A stretch of 64,000 nt of DNA from Streptomyces kanamyceticus (GTDB taxonomy: Bacteria > Actinomycetota > Actinomycetes > Streptomycetales > Streptomycetaceae). Location of the stretch: positions 5,022,001-5,086,000 of the forward strand of contig NZ_CP023699.1 of assembly GCF_008704495.1 (NCBI RefSeq), given 5' to 3'. The translations under genes were made by a program, and so were the position numbers. Positions 57,828 to 64,000 of the stretch are shown here, in pieces. Below the pieces are notes generated by a model. It was not told the origin of the DNA. It was given only the letters and a program-made list of their open reading frames with translations, and made no database searches. Numbering within the stretch: position 1 is the stretch's first letter; the number at the start of each line of letters is the position of its first letter.

Positions 57828-57896
57828 ACGGTGCCAAGCAGGGCGGTCAGGGGCGTCTGACAGCGGGAGTAACCGTGGGTACTAGCCTCGGCGTAC

Positions 57897-58529
57897 ATGG
57901 CACGCCTTCACCTCTTCGATCTGGACGGGACGCTGCTGCACGGCACCGCCGCTCCGGTGGAGATCTCGCGACAGCTGGGCCTGGACACGGAGATCGCCGC
58001 GCTGGAGCGCGATTTCGTGGCGGGACACGTCGATTCACCGCAGTACGCGGTCCGCGTCCGTGAGCTCTGGGCGGAGCTCACGGACGAGCATGTGACGGGA
58101 GCCTTCGAGGGGGCGCCCTGGCTGTCGGGCATCCGGGAGACCTGGGCCGAGATCCGCGAGGGCGGCGACTACTGCGCGGTGGTGTCGCTGTCGCCGTCCT
58201 TCTTCGTGGAGCGGCTCCTGGCCTGGGGCGCGCACGCCGCCTACGGCTCGCACTTCCCCGCTGTGCCGTTCACCGAGCCCGTGAATCCGGCGGGCATCCT
58301 CGACGCCGCGGCCAAGGTGAAGATCGCGAACCGGCTCTGTGAAGAGTTCGGGGTGGGCCGCGGCGACTGCGTCGCGTACGGAGACTCGCTTTCCGACCTG
58401 GAGTTGTTCGGCGCGGTGCCGGTTTCCGTCGCCGTCAATGCGGATGAACGGCTGGTGAGCCTGGCCACCCACTCTTATGTCGGGAGGGATCTCCGTAAGG
58501 CGTACGAATTGGTGCGGGCCGCCCGGTAA
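57897..58529 (+). CDS. HAD-family phosphatase (SerB-like)
   Basis: 210 residues. HAD motif I is FDLDGTLL (nucleophile and acid/base Asp), motif II serine lies in CAVVSLSPSF, and motif III/IV is AKVKIANRL..VAYGDSLSDLELF. Subfamily IB, like phosphoserine phosphatase, but the substrate is unproven. ATG start; divergent from the membrane-protein gene. Confidence 0.9.
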   Translation: MARLHLFDLDGTLLHGTAAPVEISRQLGLDTEIAALERDFVAGHVDSPQYAVRVRELWAELTDEHVTGAFEGAPWLSGIRETWAEIREGGDYCAVVSLSPSFFVERLLAWGAHAAYGSHFPAVPFTEPVNPAGILDAAAKVKIANRLCEEFGVGRGDCVAYGDSLSDLELFGAVPVSVAVNADERLVSLATHSYVGRDLRKAYELVRAAR

Positions 58530-58919
58530 TTGAGGCAATTGAGGGGCAGGGGCGTGGAATTCGGGGCGAAGGGAAGGGGGACTTGTGCGCCGGACGGCTG
58601 CCGGTATGGTCGACTCCGGTCCGTGCCTGGTGCGCCTCTTCGCACCTGGGGGGTACGCGCGTAGGTCAATGAAGCCTAACGGGGTGAAGAGATCCAGAAC
58701 CCGTACTTCTCGTTATGCGGTCGGCACGTCGACGGTGAATGGGAGGCTGCGGTGAGATGACTGCGGCCAATGTCACATTCTCGACCTACTTGTCCGTAGG
58801 GTCCGGGAACTCGGGGTTCAATGTGGCCGTATTGGCCACCGAGACAGAGCGGGGATAGCAGGCAGCTTCCGACGGGAAGCGCGCAGACCGACTGAGAGAA
58901 GTTCGAGGCGAGGCACAGC
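58530..58919. promoter_or_regulatory. Upstream region of the flavohaemoglobin gene
   Basis: 390 bases without a gene. Three hairpin or dyad elements: GGTGCG..CGCACC (58629-58646), GTGGCC-GTATT-GGCCAC (58823-58839) and GCTTCC-GACG-GGAAGC (58865-58880). Any could bind a stress regulator; none is assigned. Confidence 0.55.
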
Positions 58920-60368
58920 ATGGACGCTCCGACCACCACGTCGTCGGCCGACGACACTTCCGGCGAGGGAGGCGGCTGGTTCACCCCACGCAAGCCACCG
59001 AAGCGGCAGGAGGACGGGGAGCCACAGCAGTCCGGTGCCGAGGGGCCCGAAGCCGCCGAGGGGCGCCGGTTGGCCTCGATACGCCCTCTGGGGAGGTCAG
59101 GCTCCGCCGCACTCGCCACCGAGCCGTCAGAGGGGCGAATACCGGCCGCACGGGAGGCCTCCGAGCCGACCGACGAGGTGACACACGCACGAGTTGCGCC
59201 TGCGGAGGCTCGACCGGAGGCGCAGTCAGAGACGCGACCAGCGGCTCAGCCGGAGACGCGATCCCCCGACGCCGTCCTCGTGCAACGCACGATGGCCGAA
59301 ATCGGCCCCGACTCCGACAAGGTCACCTCGTACTTCTACGCGCTGCTCTTCACCCGCCACCCCGACCTGCGCGCCCTGTTCCCCGCGGCGATGGACACCC
59401 AGCGCGACCGGCTCCTCAAGGCGCTGCTGACCGCGGCCGAGCACATCGACAACACCGACGTACTCGTCTCGTATCTGAAGAACCTGGGCCGCGGACACCG
59501 CAAGTACGGCACCCAGCCCGAGCACTATCCGGCCGTCGGTGAGGCGCTGATCGGCTCGCTGAGCCGGTACGCGAGTTCGGTCTGGGACGAGGAGACCGAG
59601 GCCGCCTGGGTGCGGACATACACGAAGATCTCCCAGGTCATGATCGACGCGGCCGCGGAGGACGAACTGCGCGCCCCGGCCTGGTGGTTCGCCGAGGTCG
59701 TCGCGCACGACCTCAGGACCCCGGACATAGCCATCGTCACGGTCCGCCCCGACCAGCCGTACCCCTTCCTGGCCGGGCAGTACACCAGCCTGGAGACCCC
59801 CTGGTGGCCGCGGATCTGGCGGCACTACTCCTTCGCCTCCGCGCCCCGCTCGGACGGGCTGCTGTCCTTCCACGTGAAGGCCGTCCCGGCCGGTTGGGTC
59901 TCCAACTCGCTGGTGCACCGCGCCCGCCCCGGTGACGTCCTGCGGCTCGGGCCGCCCGGCGGATCGATGACCGTCGACCACACCACCGACAGCGGGCTGC
60001 TGTGCCTGGGCGGCGGCACCGGTATCGCGCCCATCAAGGCACTGGTCGAGGACGTCGCCGAGCACGGCAGACGGCGCCCCGTCGAGGTGTTCTACGGAGC
60101 AAGGACCGATCACGACCTGTACGACATCGACACGATGCTGCGGCTCCAGCAGACCCACCCCTGGCTCGCCGTCCGCCCGGTCGTCGACCAGCGGGCACAA
60201 CTGCCCGACGCCGTCCGTGAGTACGGCCCGTGGAACGAGTACGACGCGTACCTCTCGGGACCGCCCGGCATGATCCGCAGCGGTGTCGACGCGCTGCGGG
60301 AGGTGGGCATACCCGTGGGCAGGATCCGCCACGACTCCGTCGAGGAACTGGTTGCCGCGGGGAGTTAG
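58920..60368 (+). CDS. Flavohaemoglobin (globin plus ferredoxin-reductase domains)
   Basis: 482 residues. Residues 1-112 are a Glu/Ala/Pro/Arg-rich N-terminal extension not found in standard Hmp. The globin domain follows (RTMAEIGPDSDKVTSYFYALLFTRHPDLRALFP; proximal His in GHRKYGTQPEHYPAVGEAL). The reductase domain has RHYSFAS (FAD) and GGGTGIAPIKALVE (NAD(P)). Such proteins detoxify nitric oxide. Its TAG overlaps the stop of the convergent NUDIX gene. Confidence 0.9.
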   Translation: MDAPTTTSSADDTSGEGGGWFTPRKPPKRQEDGEPQQSGAEGPEAAEGRRLASIRPLGRSGSAALATEPSEGRIPAAREASEPTDEVTHARVAPAEARPEAQSETRPAAQPETRSPDAVLVQRTMAEIGPDSDKVTSYFYALLFTRHPDLRALFPAAMDTQRDRLLKALLTAAEHIDNTDVLVSYLKNLGRGHRKYGTQPEHYPAVGEALIGSLSRYASSVWDEETEAAWVRTYTKISQVMIDAAAEDELRAPAWWFAEVVAHDLRTPDIAIVTVRPDQPYPFLAGQYTSLETPWWPRIWRHYSFASAPRSDGLLSFHVKAVPAGWVSNSLVHRARPGDVLRLGPPGGSMTVDHTTDSGLLCLGGGTGIAPIKALVEDVAEHGRRRPVEVFYGARTDHDLYDIDTMLRLQQTHPWLAVRPVVDQRAQLPDAVREYGPWNEYDAYLSGPPGMIRSGVDALREVGIPVGRIRHDSVEELVAAGS

Positions 60369-60847
60369 CCCAGGTCGGGGGCGTGCATCGCGCGTACGCC
60401 CTCGATGTTGCCGTCCAGGTAGTGGCGCAGCGACAGCGGTACGAGATGGACCGAGGCGATGCCCACCCGGGTGAAGGGCACGTGGACGATCTCGTACTCG
60501 CCGCACGGCTCCTCGATCTCGGGGCCGTGCCGCAGGCCGATGTCCATGGACTCCAGGCGGCAGACGAAGAAGTGCTGCACCTTCACGCCGGTCGCGCCGC
60601 CGTCCTCACCGATGTGCTCCACGGTGTCGACGAAACAGGGCACGACGTCGATGATCTTGGCGCCGAGCTCCTCGTGCACCTCGCGGTGGAGCGCGTCGAC
60701 GACAGTGGCGTCCTCCGGCTCGACTCCGCCGCCGGGGGTGATCCAGTACGGATCGACGCCGGGCTTGGTCCGCTTGATCAGGATCAGGTCGTCGCCGTCC
60801 AGCAGGACGGCACGTGCGGTGCGCTTGACCACGGGTCGGACGGTCAT
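60365..60847 (-). CDS. NUDIX hydrolase
   Basis: 160 residues. The NUDIX motif core REVHEELG is present, but the spacing from the leading Gly-Glu (GGGVEPEDATVVDALHREVHEELG) is longer than the canonical G-x5-E-x7-REUXEE. Hydrolyses nucleoside-diphosphate-linked substrates; the specific one is unknown. ATG 60847. Its stop codon overlaps that of the flavohaemoglobin gene. Confidence 0.85.
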   Translation of the reverse strand: MTVRPVVKRTARAVLLDGDDLILIKRTKPGVDPYWITPGGGVEPEDATVVDALHREVHEELGAKIIDVVPCFVDTVEHIGEDGGATGVKVQHFFVCRLESMDIGLRHGPEIEEPCGEYEIVHVPFTRVGIASVHLVPLSLRHYLDGNIEGVRAMHAPDLG

Positions 60848-60868
60848 GGGGGAAATGTGGCCCGGACT

Positions 60869-60882
60869 GTTCCACGTGAAAC
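60869..60882. promoter_or_regulatory. Near-consensus parS
   Basis: GTTCCACGTGAAAC, one change from parS, between the NUDIX start and the LysR stop. Confidence 0.75.
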
Positions 60883-60906
60883 ATCGTGAGCCGGTCGGAG
60901 CCGCCA

Positions 60907-61812
60907 TCAGGCCCAGTGGGCGGCGGCACGCAGCAGCCACGCATGCGCCCGCGCGATGTGCGGCATGGCGAGCGTCCCCGTACGCACCACCAGGAAATAC
61001 GTGCGCAGCGGGGGCACCGCGGGGTCGAGAAGGGCGACGACCTCGCCGCGCTCCATGGCCTCGGCGCACAGATAGCGGGGCAGTACGGCGAGTCCCGCGC
61101 CGGAGGCCGCGCAGGCGAGGACCGCGCGCAGGTCGGGGACGATGACCGCGCCGGACGCGGCGGGGAGGGTGTCGAAGACGGCGGCCCAGTAGCGCGCGAC
61201 GAACGGCAGCGACTCGTGCACCTCGACCACGGGCAGGTTCTCCAGGGCCAGCGCTCCCTTGCGGCGCAGCTTGCCGGGGCCGATCCGGGCCGCCCACCGC
61301 TCCCCCGCGACCAGGACGTGCTCCTCGTCGCACAGCGGGGTCGCGGTGAGCAGGGCGCCGCGCGGCCGGGCCGTGGTGATGGCCAGATCGTGGTGCCCGG
61401 CGGCGAGTCCTTCGAGAACCTCCTCGGCGTTCCCGAACGAGGCGCGCAGGGCGTAGCTGTGGCCGTCCTGCCCGGTGAGGCCCGTGAGGGCGGGCAGAGC
61501 GCGTTCCGCGGTGAACTCGGGCGGCCCCGCGAGGTGCAGGGTGCGGATCGACGAGTCCTCGTCGATCCCTGTCTCGGCGATCTCCACCAGGGCGTCCAAG
61601 TGAGGTGCGGCTTTGTGGGCGAGCTCGTCCCCGATGGTCGTGGGAGTCACCCCACGGGCCTGGCGCAGGAAGAGGGGGCGCCCCAACTGCCTCTCCAGCG
61701 TGCGTATCTGGGAGGTGACGGCGGGCTGCGAGAGCCCGAGCAGGGCGGCGGCGCGGGTGAAGGAACCGGCCCGGTGCACCGTCACGAAGGTGCGCAGCAG
61801 GGCCAGGTCCAT
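60907..61812 (-). CDS. LysR-family transcriptional regulator
   Basis: 301 residues. The N-terminal HTH is LALLRTFVTVHRAGSFTRAAALLGLSQPAVTSQIRTLERQLGRPLFLRQAR. The effector-binding domain follows from about residue 90. ATG 61812 has GGGAGGG upstream. No gene is divergent from it, so it probably controls itself or the downstream NUDIX gene (inference). A LysR-type dyad lies just upstream. Confidence 0.93.
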   Translation of the reverse strand: MDLALLRTFVTVHRAGSFTRAAALLGLSQPAVTSQIRTLERQLGRPLFLRQARGVTPTTIGDELAHKAAPHLDALVEIAETGIDEDSSIRTLHLAGPPEFTAERALPALTGLTGQDGHSYALRASFGNAEEVLEGLAAGHHDLAITTARPRGALLTATPLCDEEHVLVAGERWAARIGPGKLRRKGALALENLPVVEVHESLPFVARYWAAVFDTLPAASGAVIVPDLRAVLACAASGAGLAVLPRYLCAEAMERGEVVALLDPAVPPLRTYFLVVRTGTLAMPHIARAHAWLLRAAAHWA

Positions 61813-61851
61813 GACGACGTCCCTCCCCTCCGGCGCTCGGAGCGCGCCCAA

Positions 61852-61869
61852 CTATAAATATGTCGATAG
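61852..61869. promoter_or_regulatory. LysR-type T-N11-A dyad
   Basis: CTAT...ATAG arms (61852-61855, 61866-61869) with a 10-base spacer in an AT-rich patch 40 bases before the LysR ATG. Fits LysR autoregulatory boxes. Confidence 0.6.
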
Positions 61870-61947
61870 CTTTCTGTCGCTAGCGTGATTGGACACTGAC
61901 ACAGAGTCAACTAGCCTTGTTCGCGCGGTTCTTCGCGCGCGGAACCG

Positions 61948-61986
61948 GAACGGTCCGAGCCACGAGGGGGGAGGCTCGGACCGTTC
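61948..61986 (-). terminator. Terminator of the cystathionine lyase gene
   Basis: Perfect 14-pair hairpin, arms GAACGGTCCGAGCC and GGCTCGGACCGTTC, loop of 11 bases, 40 bases beyond the lyase stop. Confidence 0.8.
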
Positions 61987-62025
61987 GTTGTGCGTAGAAC
62001 GAGCGCCTAAGCGGCCACGACGAGG

Positions 62026-63171
62026 TCAGTCCACCGCCACGGCGGACTCGTCCAGCGCACGCAGCACGTCCGCCACCAGGTCGTCGGGGTCCTCGGCGCC
62101 CGCGGAGAAGCGGATGAAGCCCTCGGGGACCGCGTCGCCGCCCCAGCGGCGGCGGCGTTCGGCCGTGGAGCGTACGCCGCCGAAGCTCGTCGCGTCGTCG
62201 ACCAGGCGCAGGGCGTCGAGGAAACGCTCGCCACGCGCGCGCGTGGGCAGCGTGAAGGAGACCACGCAGCCGAACCGCCGCATCTGCTGCGAGGCGATCT
62301 TGTGCGAGGGGTCGTCGGGCAGCCCGGGGTAGCGCAGGTCCGCGACGTCGGCGCGGGCGCGCAGGGCCTCGGCGACGGCCAGGGCATTGGCGTTCTGGCG
62401 GTCGGCGCGCAGCTGGAGCGTGGCCAGGGAGCGGTGTGCGAGCCAGGCCTCCATCGGCCCCGGGATCGCGCCGACGATCTTGCGCCAGCGCCGCACGGCG
62501 GCAGTCAACTCCGCGTCCTTGCAGGTGACATAGCCCAAGAGGAGGTCGCCGTGGCCGGTGAGCATCTTGGTGCCGCTGGCCACGGAGAAGTCCGCGCCGA
62601 GCTCGAGCGGGCGCTGGCCGAGCGGGGTGGCGAGGGTGTTGTCGACCGCTACCAGGGCGCCACGCGCGTGTGCCGCATCGGCGAGCCCGCGCACGTCGCA
62701 CACGTCCAGGCCCGGGTTGGACGGAGTCTCGATCCACAGCAGCTTGGCGCCGTCCAGGACGTCGAGCTGGGCGTCGCCGCCGGTCGGGGCGGTGCGCACC
62801 TCTATGCCGTACGCGATGAGCTGCTCCTTGACCAGCGGAAGCACCTGGTAGCCGTCGTCCGGCAGGACGACCACGTCACCGGCGCGCAGCTGCGAGAACA
62901 GCACCGCCGAGATCGCGGCCATACCGGAGGCGAAGGTCAGCGTCTCGGCATCGTCGGCACCCGGGGCCTCCAGCTCGCCGATGGCGCGCTCCAGGTGCGT
63001 CCAGGTGGGGTTCTCGTCGCGCGCGTAGGCGTATCCGCCCGTGGGATCGCCCGGCAGGTGGAAGTGGGCCGCGAAGACCGGTCCTGGCAGCGTCGGTTCG
63101 TGCTTCACCGGCTCGGGGAGACCGGCCCGCACCGCGCGGGTGCCGTCGCCCAGGGGTGCCGATTCCGTCAT
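62026..63171 (-). CDS. Cystathionine gamma-lyase / Cys-Met metabolism PLP enzyme
   Basis: 381 residues of the Cys/Met-metabolism PLP family. The PLP lysine is in SGTKMLTGHGDLLLGYV. LWIETPSNPGLDVCDVRGLADAA and VAVDNTLATPLGQRPLELGADF are family motifs. Either cystathionine gamma-lyase or a related gamma-elimination enzyme. ATG overlaps the stop of the upstream phosphatase gene (ATGA). Confidence 0.9.
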   Translation of the reverse strand: MTESAPLGDGTRAVRAGLPEPVKHEPTLPGPVFAAHFHLPGDPTGGYAYARDENPTWTHLERAIGELEAPGADDAETLTFASGMAAISAVLFSQLRAGDVVVLPDDGYQVLPLVKEQLIAYGIEVRTAPTGGDAQLDVLDGAKLLWIETPSNPGLDVCDVRGLADAAHARGALVAVDNTLATPLGQRPLELGADFSVASGTKMLTGHGDLLLGYVTCKDAELTAAVRRWRKIVGAIPGPMEAWLAHRSLATLQLRADRQNANALAVAEALRARADVADLRYPGLPDDPSHKIASQQMRRFGCVVSFTLPTRARGERFLDALRLVDDATSFGGVRSTAERRRRWGGDAVPEGFIRFSAGAEDPDDLVADVLRALDESAVAVD

Positions 63172-63656
63172 GCCGCCCGCCTCTCAACCGCTTCTCGTAC
63201 GACGTCGAGCAGCCCTTCGCTCGCCGCCTCCACCATTCTCAGGCACTCCTCGAACCCGTCGAACTCCCCGTAGTAGGGATCCGGGACGTCCGGGTCGGTG
63301 GCGGTGGGGTCGTACGAGCGCAGCAGCCGCACCTTGGCCGCGTCGGCAGGGGTCGGCGCCAGGCGGCGCAGGGCCCGCAGGTGGCCGGAGTCCAGGGCGA
63401 CGACCAGGTCGAGCCCCGCGAACCAGTCGGCCTCGAAGCGCCGGGCCAGGTGCGCGCTCCGGTATCCGGCCTCGCGCAGGACGGAGACGGTGCGCGGATC
63501 GGCACCGTCCCCTTCGTGCCAGCCGTCGGTGCCCGCGCTGTCCACCTGGACCAGGTCGCCGAGACCGGCCTCCTCGACCCGCGCGCGGAAGACGGCCTCG
63601 GCCATCGGCGACCGGCAGATGTTGCCGGTGCAGACGAAACAGACGGAATAGGTCAT
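63168..63656 (-). CDS. Low-molecular-weight protein tyrosine phosphatase
   Basis: 162 residues. The P-loop near the N terminus is CFVCTGNICRSPMAEAVFR (C-x5-R-S), and the general acid Asp is in PDVPDPYYGEFDGFEE. Like PtpA-type enzymes; targets unknown. ATG 63656, after the YvlD-like gene. Four-base overlap with the lyase gene. Confidence 0.93.
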   Translation of the reverse strand: MTYSVCFVCTGNICRSPMAEAVFRARVEEAGLGDLVQVDSAGTDGWHEGDGADPRTVSVLREAGYRSAHLARRFEADWFAGLDLVVALDSGHLRALRRLAPTPADAAKVRLLRSYDPTATDPDVPDPYYGEFDGFEECLRMVEAASEGLLDVVREAVERRAA

Positions 63657-63664
63657 CGGGCGGG

Positions 63665-64000
63665 TCAGTCCTTGTCGTCGGGGAGCACGACGTTCATGGC
63701 CCAGGACACGATCGAGATGACCAGGCCGCCCAGGACGGCGGTCCAGAAGCCCTCCACGTGGAAGGGCACGTCGAACTTGTCGGCCAGCCACGAGGTGAGC
63801 AGCAGCATCAGGGCGTTGATCACGAGTGTGATCAGACCGAGGGTCAGGATGAACAGCGGGAACGTGAGGACCTTCACCACCGGCTTGACCAGGAAGTTCA
63901 CCAGGCCGAAGAGCAGGGCGACGATGATCAGCGTCCCCACCTTCTTGCCCGTGCTGTCCCCGGTCAGGGTGATCTTGTCGAGCAGCCACACGGCGACGGC
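63665..64000 (-). CDS. YvlD/phage-holin-IV-like membrane protein (5' end beyond the window)
   Basis: At least 111 residues, open to the right edge. About four hydrophobic segments (LIIVALLFGLVNFLVKP, LFILTLGLITLVINALMLLL, FWTAVLGGLVISIVSWAMNVVL). Related to the YvlD family of small membrane proteins. The true start is probably beyond base 64000, because the frame continues (A-V-A-V-W). Nine bases before the phosphatase gene. Confidence 0.8.
   Translation of the reverse strand, partial: AVAVWLLDKITLTGDSTGKKVGTLIIVALLFGLVNFLVKPVVKVLTFPLFILTLGLITLVINALMLLLTSWLADKFDVPFHVEGFWTAVLGGLVISIVSWAMNVVLPDDKD

Noticed and set aside
59867..59880. CTTCCACGTGAAGG as a parS
   Set aside because: Four changes from consensus and lies in flavohaemoglobin coding sequence; likely chance palindrome around CACGTG.

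Overview
This window is the replication-origin region of a Streptomyces chromosome (or a very close relative). The evidence is uniformly GC-rich codon use, frequent GTG starts, and the classic actinobacterial order gyrA-gyrB-DUF721-recF-gnd-dnaN-oriC-dnaA | rpmH-rnpA-yidD-yidC-jag-rsmG-parA-parB. Many exact copies of the parS sequence GTTTCACGTGAAAC and dense DnaA boxes between dnaN and dnaA support the same conclusion. Gene content after parB (trxA/trxB, anti-sigma, sigM, pseudokinase, murJ, DUF6049, pcnA, LppU/SCO3897, MFS, ino1, PadR, PBP, GT87, racemase, femX, rpsF-ssb-rpsR-rplI, MATE, dnaB) matches the order I remember for S. coelicolor SCO3886-SCO3911. That synteny is from memory and was not searched.

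Layout. 1-8497: a leftward replication block running from dnaN to gyrA, which leaves the window. 8498-9407: oriC with about 17 DnaA boxes. 9408-11306: dnaA, leftward, ending in an intrinsic terminator. 11674-15215: the rightward ribosome/RNase P/membrane-insertase block. 15904-18074: parAB. 19089-29117: a long leftward run (DUF6049, murJ, pseudokinase, sigM, anti-sigma, trxB, trxA). 29325-34729: pcnA (+), then LppU-like, MFS, ino1 and PadR (-). 35104-42376: cell-wall genes (bifunctional PBP, membrane glycosyltransferase, racemase-like protein, FemX). 42643-44385: rpsF-ssb-rpsR-rplI. 46335-47813: dnaB, preceded by a second cluster of DnaA boxes. 47819-56239: an accessory-looking zone of regulator/target pairs (TetR/FAD monooxygenase, MerR/SDR, MarR/MFS/GlcG) plus a RibD-like reductase, a beta-lactamase-fold protein and GNATs. 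56328-64000: GNAT, small membrane protein, HAD phosphatase, flavohaemoglobin, NUDIX, LysR, cystathionine lyase, low-molecular-weight phosphatase and a YvlD-type membrane protein cut by the window end.

How it works together. DnaA, DnaN, RecF, gyrase, SSB and DnaB serve replication, and ParA/ParB acting on parS segregate the origin. Twelve parS or near-parS sites lie between 15.7 and 60.9 kb, all to the right of oriC. Several sit inside coding sequence or inside transcription-terminator hairpins. MurJ, the PBP and FemX belong to peptidoglycan synthesis, and the SigM/thioredoxin cluster suggests envelope/redox stress control.

Most notable beyond routine annotation: DnaA-box clusters in front of dnaB and parA; parS merged with terminators; a tyrosine/glutamine-rich repeat domain on MurJ beside a pseudokinase lacking catalytic motifs; and near-perfect operators for the PadR, TetR, MerR and MarR regulators. 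I saw no rRNA, tRNA, CRISPR array, insertion sequence or prophage.
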